From: Bacteroidota bacterium
Lineage (GTDB): Bacteria; Chlamydiota; Chlamydiia; Chlamydiales; FEN-1388
Assembly: GCA_013285825.1 (NCBI GenBank)
Contig: JABDGV010000004.1
Coordinates: 1 to 64,000 of the forward strand
Direction of reading: 5' to 3'
Length of the DNA: 64,000 bases
Each line of letters starts with the position of its first letter. Positions within the stretch are counted from its first letter, which is position 1. The notes below the pieces were generated by a model. It made no database searches. It saw nothing but the letters and a program-made list of their open reading frames with translations, and had not been told where the DNA came from. Below are positions 41,370-50,208 of the stretch, one piece after another. Both the position numbers and the translations under genes were made by a program.

Positions 41370-41782
41370 AGTTCTCGTTCTGCGAAGAAGAAGGCTACTT
41401 CATTAATGCCATTTTCAACCGAATCAGAACCGTGAACAGCATTGGCTTCAATTCCTTCGCCAAATTTTGCTCGGATGGTGTTTGGAGCCGCTTTTTTAGG
41501 ATCTGTTGCGCCCATAATATCTCGGTTCTTCACGACAGCATTGGTTCCTTCAAGAGCCAAAATCACAACGGTTCCAGAAGTCATAAAGCTGACGAGCTCT
41601 TTGAAGAAGGCGCGATCTTTATGGATCGCATAAAATTGCTCAGCATCGCGCTGGGTCAAATTTCCCATTTTCATTCCCATTACGCGAAGACCTGCACCTT
41701 CGAGCATATGGATGATTGCGCCGATATTTTTCTTTGCAACGGCGTTAGGTTTAATGATAGAAAGAGTTTTTTCGAGAGCCAT
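41363..41782 (-). CDS. ndk: nucleoside diphosphate kinase
   Basis: A 139-residue cytosolic NDK of normal length. [60 protein letters not shown] and [12 protein letters not shown] with the phosphorylated His are canonical. It makes NTPs from ATP and NDPs by a ping-pong reaction. It is first of a three-gene minus-strand operon, ndk-pabA-exported ndk, and is divergent from pheT. The 83-base gap to pheT holds the divergent promoters. Confidence 0.96.
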   Translation of the reverse strand: MALEKTLSIIKPNAVAKKNIGAIIHMLEGAGLRVMGMKMGNLTQRDAEQFYAIHKDRAFFKELVSFMTSGTVVILALEGTNAVVKNRDIMGATDPKKAAPNTIRAKFGEGIEANAVHGSDSVENGINEVAFFFAERELC

Positions 41783-41865
41783 ATCAATTCCTCAAATTTA
41801 TGGCTGCTGAGTATAAAACTATCTGATATAACAGTTCAACAATAACTCAAGATTGAGAAGAGTTT

Positions 41866-44277
41866 ATGCGGCTTTCACTTTCGTGGCTTCGCCACTATTT
41901 TACAGAAGATTTAGACTCTAAGCAGGTTGCACATCTGTTGCAAGATTCGGGAATCGAGACGGATGCGATTGAACAGATACGTCCAAAGTTTTCCGGCGTT
42001 ATCGTTGGTAAAGTACTCTCGGTTGAAAAGCATCCTCAAGCCGATAAGCTCGTCGTTGCAAAGGTCTCTGATGGAAAAAAACATCATCAAGTTGTCTGCG
42101 GAGCTTCCAATTGCAAGCCAGACCTTTTAGTGGCCTTTGCGCCCATTGGCAGCCGAATTGGCAGCATAGATGATCCAAAATCGATGGTTATTAAACAGGC
42201 ACAGCTTCGAGGAGTAGACTCATTCGGGATGCTGGCAGCAGCGGACGAGTTGGGCCTTGAAGAAAAAAGCTCTGGAATTATGGAGCTTGATCCAAGCCTC
42301 GTTCCAGGAGATAGTTTAGATGCTCTCTTTACTGATGATGTCTTAGAGCTATCGCTGACACCAGACTTAGGGCACGCTTTAAGTGTTTTGGGAATTGCAC
42401 GCCTATTATCCGCTCGAACTGGAACCCCAGTGAAAATGCCCATAAACTCATTTGAAGCGCTTGAAGAGCTGGCCTCTTTAAAAGATGGCTGGCAGGTGCA
42501 AGTTGAAGATAAGGATCTTTGTCCTCGCTATAGCGCTTTAGTGTTATCCAATGTTTCTGGAGGCAAAACAGCTCTCTGGATGCAGCTGTTATTGCAGCGT
42601 TGCGGTTTTCGTTTAATTAATGCTCTTGTCGACTGTTCAAACTTTGTCATGATGTCTATTGGACAGCCGCTCCACTGTTTTGACACAAAGGCGTTTCCCT
42701 CTCAAACTATCCGTGTGGGCTATTCTGGCACCTCTCACGACGTCCAGCTCATTGATGGTCAAACAGTCACTGTTCCTGTCGGAACAGCAACTATCTCCGG
42801 TGCTTTTGGCATTGAGGCTGTTGCAGGAGTAATGGGGGCACAATCAAGTGCCGTCACAGAATTGACCAATAGCTGCGTAGTTGAGTCGGCCTATTTTTCT
42901 CCTCAGGCTGTCAGAAGGGCAAAGGTTGCAATTGGCGCCTCTTCAGAGTCCTCCAGACGCTTTGAAAGAGGTTCAGATCCCGATGCAACAATTATGGGCT
43001 TGGCGCTTTATTTGAACCTTCTTCAAAAGCTGGATATCAAAGTATCGATCAATGCTCTCCTTGATATTCACTCGAAGAAGATGGATGTAAAAGATATTCC
43101 TTGCCGATTGGCGCGAGTTGTATCCGTGCTAGGTGTTCCTATTTCTGCCCAAGAGATGGAGTGGGTTTGGAATCGTCACAATTTTCCTCTCCGTTGGGTA
43201 TCTCAAGAAGTGTGCATGGTGTCGGTTCCTCCTCGAAGGCATGACCTCAATGAAGAAATAGATCTTGTTGAAGAGGTTTGGAAACTACTCCCTCAAAAAA
43301 CGGTGAATGCCTCGAGGCCATTAAAACCAGACACTCATGCAAATCATCCTCTTTATACGATCGAAGCTCGCGCTAGAAAAGCTCTTATTCAAGCAGGGTT
43401 GCAGGAGTGGATCAACTGCAGCTTGATCAGCCCTCAAGCAGCATCAAGTGTAACCGATGGGGTTATACTGAAGGCTAAAAATAGCATATCCGTAGAGCAT
43501 CCTATGTCTATTGAGCAGTCGGTATTGCGCCCATCGCTTCTTCCCGGAATGCTTGAATCCTACCGTCGCAACCAGAATGTAAAAGAGAGAGATTGCCAAG
43601 CATTTGAAGTTGGAATTGTTCATATGCGGGATGAGAGCGGCAAGCCAACAGAGAGGTTGCTTCTTGCGATCCTTCTTGCTGGCAGCAGGGCTCCTTATCA
43701 ATTTGATCAATCAGATATTGATGTTGATTTCTTGGATCTCAAGGCAGTCGTTGAGGAAGTCTCTCGACTGCTCTCAATTTCTCCTCTCCTTGACAGCTCT
43801 GAAGTCTCGCACTTACATCCAGGCCGGCAAGCGGCGCTCTATGTTCATGGCGCGAGAGCTGGAGTTCTTGGAGAGGTACACCCTTTACTGCTTAAACAAT
43901 TTGATATTAAAGAAAGAGTTCTCTTTGCTGAAATTGATCTTCAGGATTATATGCAACAGCATGGACCATCAAATATGTATCAATCGTTAAATCAATTTCC
44001 TGGTATGGAACGCGATTGGACAGGTACAGTAAACGATAAGCTTACCTATGGTCGATTAGAGCAATTGATTCGGCAGGATGAGCCCGAGTTTTTAGAACAT
44101 TTTAGGCTGCAGTCTATATTTAGAAGTGAGCGAATTGGACAGGATAAGAAAAATATGACTATTCGATTCTATTTTAGAAGCCCAGAGCGCACTCTTAATC
44201 AAGAAGAGGTGGACGCAAGCTTTCAGCAGCTTATTCAATCTATTTCTGCTCAACTTTCTCAGGAGCATCTACTATGA
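41866..44277 (+). CDS. pheT: phenylalanyl-tRNA synthetase beta subunit
   Basis: An 803-residue subunit of (alpha-beta)2 PheRS. MRLSLSWLRHYFTEDLD at the N-terminus; a tRNA-binding OB domain at ~40-150 (VGKVLSVEKHPQADKLVVAKV); B3/4 editing domain around NALVDCSNFVMMSIGQPLHCFD; B5 domain near ~400-470; catalytic-like core (ERSS-type SSESSRRFERGSDP); and the C-terminal FDX-ACB domain (YQSLNQFPGMERDWTGTV to the end). No pheS is adjacent, as in Chlamydia. Followed by the CT476-like gene with 4-base overlap. Confidence 0.96.
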   Translation: MRLSLSWLRHYFTEDLDSKQVAHLLQDSGIETDAIEQIRPKFSGVIVGKVLSVEKHPQADKLVVAKVSDGKKHHQVVCGASNCKPDLLVAFAPIGSRIGSIDDPKSMVIKQAQLRGVDSFGMLAAADELGLEEKSSGIMELDPSLVPGDSLDALFTDDVLELSLTPDLGHALSVLGIARLLSARTGTPVKMPINSFEALEELASLKDGWQVQVEDKDLCPRYSALVLSNVSGGKTALWMQLLLQRCGFRLINALVDCSNFVMMSIGQPLHCFDTKAFPSQTIRVGYSGTSHDVQLIDGQTVTVPVGTATISGAFGIEAVAGVMGAQSSAVTELTNSCVVESAYFSPQAVRRAKVAIGASSESSRRFERGSDPDATIMGLALYLNLLQKLDIKVSINALLDIHSKKMDVKDIPCRLARVVSVLGVPISAQEMEWVWNRHNFPLRWVSQEVCMVSVPPRRHDLNEEIDLVEEVWKLLPQKTVNASRPLKPDTHANHPLYTIEARARKALIQAGLQEWINCSLISPQAASSVTDGVILKAKNSISVEHPMSIEQSVLRPSLLPGMLESYRRNQNVKERDCQAFEVGIVHMRDESGKPTERLLLAILLAGSRAPYQFDQSDIDVDFLDLKAVVEEVSRLLSISPLLDSSEVSHLHPGRQAALYVHGARAGVLGEVHPLLLKQFDIKERVLFAEIDLQDYMQQHGPSNMYQSLNQFPGMERDWTGTVNDKLTYGRLEQLIRQDEPEFLEHFRLQSIFRSERIGQDKKNMTIRFYFRSPERTLNQEEVDASFQQLIQSISAQLSQEHLL

Positions 44278-45248
44278 AACGTCTTGTTATAGTTCTTTTA
44301 GCCTCTACAATAGTGACAGGATGTCGTAAAGATGTCCCAGAACCTATTGTTCAAAGATCTTATTATAGTTACTATGGCCCAGAAATTGCCCAAAGCGATT
44401 TTGAAGCTCAAGGAAAAACAGGGGATGTTGTTGAGAAGACTTCGAGCGGCGTTGAGGTTCGGCGCGCCTTTGCTAATGGTGTTTTACATGGCACTTCCTC
44501 CTGGTCTTATCCCAATACGCACGTGGTATATCAGTTTGAAGAGTATGAAAACGACCGGCTTGTTTGCATGGGAATGAATGCTGAAAATGGTGTCTTGCAA
44601 TACGAAGAACAGTATGGTCCGCAGGAGACTAAAGTTGTTCGAGCATGGTTTTTGGATGGCTCTCCTCGTATGAGCGAAGAATATCGCGGTGGCAAGCTCG
44701 TTCGAGCGCAGTATTATACTAATGACGGTGATCTCGAATCGTTTGTGGATAGAGGAAATGGCTCTAAAATTACTCGTGCAGGAAATGGAAAGCTTTTAAA
44801 CCGGGATCAAATTGTAGGCGGCCTCTCTGTTGTACGTGAAGAATTTTATCCTAACAGCATGCTGTACCAAGTATATGCTCTTCGCGACGGTGTAAAAAAT
44901 GGTTTTTGCAAAGTCTATTTAGAGTCTGGCCAGCCAAACCGCTTAGAGATGTGGTCTTTTGGACTGCTTGATGGCACCCAAACGCTGTATGAAAATGGGT
45001 TAGAAATCGCTCAGGTTCCTTACTGCCAAGGTGTTAAAGAAGGAATTGAACGGCGCTTTGAGCCAGGTACTGATCAGGTTGTGCAAGAAATTTCCTGGCA
45101 TCAAGATATGCGTCATGGTGCAACTAAGACCCGAGTAAATGGTATGGAAGTAGTTGAGTGGTATTGGAGGGATAACAAAGTAAGTCCAGAGCAGTACCAA
45201 GCACGGCTTTCAGTCCAAAAGGATGCCCGAGCAGCTTTAGTGATGTAA
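44274..45248 (+). CDS. MORN-repeat lipoprotein, CT476-like
   Basis: A 324-residue lipoprotein. MKRLVIVLLASTIVTGC ends in a lipobox (V-T-G-C), so Cys17 is the lipidated residue. The body holds MORN-type repeats: GVEVRRAFANGVLHGTSSWS, QYGPQETKVVRAWFLDGSPR, EYRGGKLVRAQYYTNDGDLE, FYPNSMLYQVYALRDGVKNG, and ENGLEIAQVPYCQGVKEG. In Chlamydia the gene after pheT (CT475) is CT476, a hypothetical, in the same place. Envelope location is clear from the lipobox; the partner is unknown. The starting ATG overlaps the pheT stop. Confidence 0.85.
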   Translation: MKRLVIVLLASTIVTGCRKDVPEPIVQRSYYSYYGPEIAQSDFEAQGKTGDVVEKTSSGVEVRRAFANGVLHGTSSWSYPNTHVVYQFEEYENDRLVCMGMNAENGVLQYEEQYGPQETKVVRAWFLDGSPRMSEEYRGGKLVRAQYYTNDGDLESFVDRGNGSKITRAGNGKLLNRDQIVGGLSVVREEFYPNSMLYQVYALRDGVKNGFCKVYLESGQPNRLEMWSFGLLDGTQTLYENGLEIAQVPYCQGVKEGIERRFEPGTDQVVQEISWHQDMRHGATKTRVNGMEVVEWYWRDNKVSPEQYQARLSVQKDARAALVM

Positions 45249-45297
45249 AAACTAAATTAGTTTTGGGTTTGTTACGCAGCTTCTCTTAGGAGATTGG

Positions 45298-45648
45298 ATG
45301 CATATTCAAGGCTCTTGCGTTGGAGATATTTTTACAGATACTCAGTATGCTCCGGTCATTTCGACTTTTGCGGCCTTGCCTCGCGCTGTTATCAATTGCC
45401 TTTTGTTAATTGATAATATCGCGAGAATATTTTTTTATGATCTCCTTTATCTCTTCCAGCAAACTACTGAATATTTTCGATTATCTAAGCTTTATCAGAA
45501 TGAGGCACAGTTAAATCTTATTGAGTGCGTTCGCAGTGCTATTCAACTCTTCCCGCTCTTTGGAAACTTTTTTCTAATCCATATTGCAGAGGACTGTTTT
45601 GATCCTTGGGAAACGCACTGTCTTTCGCAAGTACAGGGATTGAATTGA
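45298..45648 (+). CDS. hypothetical protein with hydrophobic helices
   Basis: A 116-residue protein with AGGAG 5 bases before ATG. It holds two moderately hydrophobic helical stretches (PRAVINCLLLIDNIARIFFY and RSAIQLFPLFGNFFLIHIAE) and no signal peptide. Small chlamydial Inc or membrane-associated proteins look similar, but there is no firm family. It lies between the MORN lipoprotein and a Cys-rich membrane protein, on the same strand; possibly in one operon. Confidence 0.55.
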   Translation: MHIQGSCVGDIFTDTQYAPVISTFAALPRAVINCLLLIDNIARIFFYDLLYLFQQTTEYFRLSKLYQNEAQLNLIECVRSAIQLFPLFGNFFLIHIAEDCFDPWETHCLSQVQGLN

Positions 45649-45729
45649 TGGATCGAATTGTATGACGTCTTGCCTGAATACCAAATTTTAGGCATTGTAA
45701 AAGCTCTTAAGCACAACAAGGAGCTTTAT

Positions 45730-45963
45730 ATGGAAGAAAAAGGATGCTGCGGTAAAAAGATTATATCATTTTTAGTTGGTGTTGCCATTTTATGGGCCAT
45801 TTGGTTCATGACCAGTACATCAAATTTGCCTTGGCCTGTCTATCCAACAGTTATATGGGCGCTTGTATTGATTGGCTGCTGGTGCAAATCTAAGTTTGGC
45901 GGCTGTGACTCCTCTTCTGGCTCTTGCGGATGCCCGCGTCCAAAAGATCAGAATAAAAGATAA
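45730..45963 (+). CDS. small Cys-rich membrane protein
   Basis: A 77-residue protein; ATG 45730 has AAGGAG six bases upstream, whereas the longer reading from 45658 has none. Residues ~12-55 hold two membrane segments (IISFLVGVAILWAIWFM and PTVIWALVLIGCW). Cysteines flank them: GCCGKK at the N-terminus and CWCKSKFGGCDSSSGSCGCP at the C-terminus, nine in total. The C-terminal cysteines could form disulfides or bind metal, and chlamydial envelopes are often disulfide cross-linked. The function is unknown. Confidence 0.65.
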   Translation: MEEKGCCGKKIISFLVGVAILWAIWFMTSTSNLPWPVYPTVIWALVLIGCWCKSKFGGCDSSSGSCGCPRPKDQNKR

Positions 45964-45969
45964 AAAAAC

Positions 45970-46003
45970 ACAGCCCCTAGATTGTATTATCTTTTGGGGC
46001 TGT
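45970..46003. terminator. bidirectional terminator
   Basis: ACAGCCCC (45970-45977) pairs with GGGGCTGT (45996-46003). A-rich sequence precedes (AAAAAAA) and CTATTTTT follows, so it can stop transcription on both strands. It ends the 45730 gene and the convergent SH3 gene. Confidence 0.85.
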
Positions 46004-46013
46004 CTATTTTTGG

Positions 46014-47258
46014 TTACTTCGTCTTTGGCTCTTTTACCGAGGCCGTGAGAGCAAAATATGCAGGAAATGCATAGTTGTGATTGGGGCGGGGCGAACCCTT
46101 AATTTCTACTTGCTTTCCAATGAAAGGTTTGAGATCGACAGTTGTGCTGTAGATAAATGCTACAGGCACATTTGTAAGAGGATCTACGAGGAGAAAGTCT
46201 CCTGGGCGGTTTTGGAAATGTCTGTTGTACTTGGTCAATATTCCTTGGAGGGGCTTTGATCGAAGGATCTCTTCTTTATAAAATTCATCACTATTTTTTA
46301 CAGACTTAGAGCTTATAGCTTCTTGTATAAGTTTATCTTCTTGCTGCACAAGTGTTGCCGAAGGAACGGTTGTATCTGTGGGAGCACTCTCTTGCTTTTG
46401 CTCTGAAGGTGTTATGATGATAGGGTGGAGGGCTTCTTCTTGCGAGGATGGAAGCTCAATCCCCTTGCACTCTTGATTCAGTGATATTTGAAGATACTGC
46501 TCTTGCATTTGTTTAAAAAGAGTTTCTGCACGTTCACGTTCTATTGGAAAAGCAGCACATTGATTTTCGAGGGTTCTCAGCTTCGCTGCAATGGGCGATA
46601 GTTGAATATCTTGAAATGGTTTTTTCAACTCTTCATTGATAGCTGTTTTAATACTGTTGAGTTCTTCTCCAAACTGTTTACGAGCCTTTTCAACCTGATT
46701 GAAAAAGTTTTTATTCCCAACCTTTTCTACATACTCTTTAGCGATGTAGAATCGGACTGATTCTGGAATATCGATTTCAAGCCACTTCGGATTTTTTTCG
46801 CTTATGGTGCCAGAAATTTTATCTCCAGCTTGTACTTGAGAAATGATATACCCTTGTGTATCAGGTGCTAGGCGAATATTTACATTTTGACCTTCAACGA
46901 CTCCGTCAAGTACATAGGTTCGAAAGATATAGGCTTTTGTACCAGGCTGCGGCAATACCGCGTAATAATCATCGATCGCATTAGTAATAACGAAAAGCTG
47001 GCCTGCTTCAAGTTCTGACACGATTGGGCCTTCAAGACTTGGAGATAAGCGAAGTCGAACGCGATTTGCGGTGACCTTGCCTGTGAAGGGTTCAAATGCA
47101 GTGGATGTTGACTGCATTGGAACTTCCTGCTGCATTGGGGTTTCTGCAGGGTTTGCTGCAACTGGATTAGTTGCATTTGCATTACTTGCATCTGCAGAAA
47201 GGGGCTGAAAAGTGGTTAAAAGCCCCGATAAAAGTGTTAGAGAAACATATATTCGCAT
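46014..47258 (-). CDS. secreted bacterial-SH3-domain protein
   Basis: A 414-residue protein with a signal peptide (MRIYVSLTLLSGLLTTFQPLSA) and a low-complexity Ala/Asn/Pro/Gln linker. Two SH3b-type domains follow at ~60-125 (ANRVRLRLSPSLEGPIVSEL) and ~128-190 (GQNVNIRLAPDTQGYIISQV). SH3b domains bind peptidoglycan or proteins. A helical middle part leads to a Gln/Ser/Pro-rich segment and a C-terminal ~100-residue domain with HFQNRPGDFLLVDPLTNVPV. This arrangement suits periplasmic peptidoglycan-associated factors; chlamydiae have few such proteins. No enzyme motif is visible. Confidence 0.75.
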   Translation of the reverse strand: MRIYVSLTLLSGLLTTFQPLSADASNANATNPVAANPAETPMQQEVPMQSTSTAFEPFTGKVTANRVRLRLSPSLEGPIVSELEAGQLFVITNAIDDYYAVLPQPGTKAYIFRTYVLDGVVEGQNVNIRLAPDTQGYIISQVQAGDKISGTISEKNPKWLEIDIPESVRFYIAKEYVEKVGNKNFFNQVEKARKQFGEELNSIKTAINEELKKPFQDIQLSPIAAKLRTLENQCAAFPIERERAETLFKQMQEQYLQISLNQECKGIELPSSQEEALHPIIITPSEQKQESAPTDTTVPSATLVQQEDKLIQEAISSKSVKNSDEFYKEEILRSKPLQGILTKYNRHFQNRPGDFLLVDPLTNVPVAFIYSTTVDLKPFIGKQVEIKGSPRPNHNYAFPAYFALTASVKEPKTK

Positions 47259-47305
47259 AACTTCATTTCACCTGAAAATTTTGCCGGATACTACACTATT
47301 TTCCT

Positions 47306-48031
47306 TTAGCTTCGCAAGACTGCAATAATATGTTCACAATGAGGTTTTCCACAGGTGCATCCCATAGGATCTCCTAAGAAAACCTGATACTCTTCGTGAG
47401 GGTCAAGTTTGTTATTCACTTTGTATAATTTATCGGCTATCGGGGTTACACTCCATTCGGAAAATTGAAGCTCTTGGTCTTCAACAACCTCTTCTTTATC
47501 TGCATGGCCAATCTCAATGCTTGGCTCTTTACTTCGTATGATGCGCTGAATTTGGCAGTAAAGGCAATTGCAGCCAGCAATTGGGGGGCTCATCGCAGCG
47601 AGGTCTTCTTTAGGTATAATATTGGCAAGAACTTGAATGCGATCAATCATTTCAGCCGGCAAAGGCGGCAGCTGGGCATGACCTGGATTGTGCTCTAAGA
47701 CTGTTTCAATCTTTCCTAAAGCCGAAATACCCAGTTTCATCGTTAGAGAGAGCACTTCTTTAAGGCCCTTTTGGATAGCTTCGAAAGCTTTATCCTGTTC
47801 TGTCTTTTCAGGGAGTTGAAATTTTATAGAGCCTTCAACCAAGTGGTTGAATTTTAAAAAGATGGATTGAACAGTTTTTGAATCAACCCCCGGCAGAATA
47901 ACCTCTTGGCCGCTTTTTAAGTAGATATGAAGGCTTGTTTCAGTAGCTTTAAGAGCTGCAACCTGATCCCAGCTCGTTGCAAAGAACGGCGGGATTGAAA
48001 GGAGTTTTTCAGAAAAATGATCGTTTGCCAT
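47306..48031 (-). CDS. SWIM-type zinc-finger protein
   Basis: A 241-residue protein with a C-terminal CTCGKPHCEH, matching the SWIM zinc finger C-x-C-x4-C-x-H. A second, N-terminally placed Cys set GCNCLYCQIQRII (C-x-C-x2-C) may help. The N-terminal half is helical. SWIM domains are found in SNF2-associated proteins, transposases and plant proteins, and bind DNA or partners. It lies divergently upstream of phoH, with an 85-base gap. A conserved chlamydial protein is likely but not checked. Confidence 0.75.
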   Translation of the reverse strand: MANDHFSEKLLSIPPFFATSWDQVAALKATETSLHIYLKSGQEVILPGVDSKTVQSIFLKFNHLVEGSIKFQLPEKTEQDKAFEAIQKGLKEVLSLTMKLGISALGKIETVLEHNPGHAQLPPLPAEMIDRIQVLANIIPKEDLAAMSPPIAGCNCLYCQIQRIIRSKEPSIEIGHADKEEVVEDQELQFSEWSVTPIADKLYKVNNKLDPHEEYQVFLGDPMGCTCGKPHCEHIIAVLRS

Positions 48032-48116
48032 TGCTCACTATTCCTAACCTATTCTAAAAGGTACGATAATGGTATGAATTCTTAAAGAGAATTGTCTTTA
48101 AAAAAAGAGAATACGA

Positions 48117-49436
48117 GTGGCAATGGCAAAGCAAAAAGTCAAAGAAAAAATTTTCGTACTGGATACCAATGTTTTGTTGCATGATCCAGAAGCGTTTACA
48201 AAGTTTGAGCGTCACGATGTTGTGATCCCGGTAACAGTTTTAGAAGAGCTTGATAAACTCAAACGCACACCTGGAGAGCTGGGAAAGAATGCAAGGCAAG
48301 CCATTCGGCTGCTAGATGCTCTAAGGCTTAAAGGCAAAGGCGATCTTCACCAGGGCGTTCTGCTCGATAACGGTGCAACTGTACGCATCTCATTAGAGAT
48401 GATGAGAGATGACAGCATGCACTTATCTCTCAGCATCAATGACAATAGGATTATCTTATCGGCACTTGCCCATGCAGCGCATGGAGCGCGTGTAGTGTTT
48501 GTATCGAAAGACTTAGCAGCTCGCGTAAAAGCTGAGGCATTAGGCCTCGAAGCTGAAGACTATGAGAAGTTGAAGTTTTCCTACGATATAATTGCCCATG
48601 GCGTCGGGCTCCTTGATATGGATAAAGTGGCCATTGATCACTTTTTAAAAGATGGATCGATTCCCTATGATGGCGAGTCTCGAACGAACGAGTATTTCCA
48701 TCTTGTTTCCCCTACAGAGCAGGCAAGTGCTCTTGCACGTTATGATGTGAAGAATAAGCGTTTAGTACGTCTCGTATCTGCTCCTTCCTTGTGGGGAATT
48801 AAACCACGCAATATGGAACAAAAATGTGCTCTTGATGCACTGCTCCGAGATGATGTTAAACTTGTCACACTCTTAGGCCCTGCAGGAACAGGTAAGACGC
48901 TTCTTGCTTTAGCTTCAGCTATGCGGAAAGTGTTTGATGAGGGTGGATACCATAAGATTTTGATCACACGCCCCATCGTTCCTTTGGGCCGGGATATTGG
49001 ATACCTTCCAGGTACTAAGGAAGAAAAGCTCACAAGCTGGATGCAGCCTATTTTCGATAACTTAGAGCTTCTCTGTGCATCTCAAGGAGATGTCTCTGGA
49101 GATACTTTGCGCTGGGTACTCGAGAATAAAAAGATCGAGATGGAAGCAGTGACCTATATTCGAGGAAGATCGCTTCCAAAGATGTTCATCATTATCGATG
49201 AAGCGCAGAACTTAACACCGCACGAAGTCAAAACAATTATATCGCGAGCAGGCGAGGGTACGAAAGTGGTGCTTGCTGGCGATCCAACTCAAATCGATAA
49301 TCCCTACCTTGACAAGGATTCAAATGGCTTGACCTACACGGTTGGAAAGTTCCAAAACCACTCGATTTATGGATCCGTCTTTTTAGAGAAAACGGAGAGA
49401 TCCGAGCTTGCAGCGCTTGCAATTGAACTTCTGTAG
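48117..49436 (+). CDS. phoH: PhoH-family protein with N-terminal PIN domain (YlaK/PhoH2 type)
   Basis: A 439-residue protein. Residues ~10-140 form a PIN domain: IFVLDTNVLLHDPEAF with catalytic Asp, VTVLEELDKLK with Glu, NDNRIILSALAHA and FVSKDLAARVKAEALG. The C-terminal half is the PhoH ATPase: Walker A TLLGPAGTGKTLLALASAM, then ITRPIVPLGRDIGYLPGTKE, Walker B FIIIDEAQNLTPHEVKTII, and the AGDPTQIDNPYL sensor motif. PhoH2 proteins are RNA-cleaving helicase-like enzymes in which the PIN domain cuts RNA. The start could be GTG 48117 or ATG 48123. Confidence 0.93.
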   Translation: MAMAKQKVKEKIFVLDTNVLLHDPEAFTKFERHDVVIPVTVLEELDKLKRTPGELGKNARQAIRLLDALRLKGKGDLHQGVLLDNGATVRISLEMMRDDSMHLSLSINDNRIILSALAHAAHGARVVFVSKDLAARVKAEALGLEAEDYEKLKFSYDIIAHGVGLLDMDKVAIDHFLKDGSIPYDGESRTNEYFHLVSPTEQASALARYDVKNKRLVRLVSAPSLWGIKPRNMEQKCALDALLRDDVKLVTLLGPAGTGKTLLALASAMRKVFDEGGYHKILITRPIVPLGRDIGYLPGTKEEKLTSWMQPIFDNLELLCASQGDVSGDTLRWVLENKKIEMEAVTYIRGRSLPKMFIIIDEAQNLTPHEVKTIISRAGEGTKVVLAGDPTQIDNPYLDKDSNGLTYTVGKFQNHSIYGSVFLEKTERSELAALAIELL

Positions 49437-49495
49437 AACTTGTTAATAATTATTTTAAGGAGTATGCAGGCAGTTTAGAGTTTTAAGGAATTTAT

Positions 49496-50110
49496 ATGAT
49501 TTTAAAGCATTCAATTATAACTGCTGCTTTAAGTGCCTGCATAGTTTGTTTAAGTGGTTTAGAGGGAATTGAGGTTAAATCGTTCAAGCCTGAACCCTTT
49601 TCAATCTCATCACCCCTTGTTAAAAAGAGCCATAGGCATAAGTCTCAGACCAAAAAGAAATTCTATATATCTTCTTATGGTACGGACAATTGGGATACAA
49701 GTGATACTGGAGGGCTAATTCCCTTTCCAGTAACTACTGTTAAGTCAGGGTTTTGGTTTCCTCAGAACAGCAGCACAACCTTTACAATTCCAGCATCAGG
49801 TCGTTACAACCTTTCCCTCAATATGCAGCATATGCATATAGATGCCCCAGGCCCTGGTACTATCTTTACGTTTTTTTTAGTTGATGGACAGCCTCTGCCC
49901 AATGGGTTTCTTGAACTGGATGAGAATGAGATTATAGGAGCTAGTATTATTCCGAGATTTAATATTTCAAGATTAGTAAACTTGCGAAAAGGGCAGCAAT
50001 TATCGGTTATGATAATGGCACAAAATGGAACTGACTTAGAAATCGAAGCAACAGATCCTCCCTTTCTCGGACAATCGAATAGGGCCCTTTCAATTGAAAA
50101 GATTGACTGA
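49496..50110 (+). CDS. secreted C1q/TNF-like (BclA-C-like) protein 1
   Basis: A 204-residue protein with signal peptide (residues ~1-25, SIITAALSACIVCLSGLEG) and a basic linker (KKSHRHKSQTKKK). The C-terminal ~135 residues look like the TNF/C1q jellyroll of BclA C-terminal domains: STTFTIPASGRYNLSLNMQH (F.(I/V)P..G.Y.(I/L)), VDGQPLPNGFLEL, VNLRKGQQLSVMIMAQNG (L..G..(L/I)(S/V)) and the terminal SNRALSIEKID strand. It is the first of three tandem paralogues. This fold trimerises and is often a surface adhesin or ligand binder; chlamydial use is unknown. Confidence 0.75.
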   Translation: MILKHSIITAALSACIVCLSGLEGIEVKSFKPEPFSISSPLVKKSHRHKSQTKKKFYISSYGTDNWDTSDTGGLIPFPVTTVKSGFWFPQNSSTTFTIPASGRYNLSLNMQHMHIDAPGPGTIFTFFLVDGQPLPNGFLELDENEIIGASIIPRFNISRLVNLRKGQQLSVMIMAQNGTDLEIEATDPPFLGQSNRALSIEKID

Positions 50111-50208
50111 TAGTTCATGTACAGCCGTTTGCAATAGAGCTGCTATTGAACTTGTTAAATAATTTATTTATTTGTATACAGGCAGTTTGGCAAATTCAAG
50201 GAAATAAG

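Noticed and set aside
41432-41845. 137-residue open frame on the plus strand
   Set aside because: Antisense to ndk, a well-supported gene.
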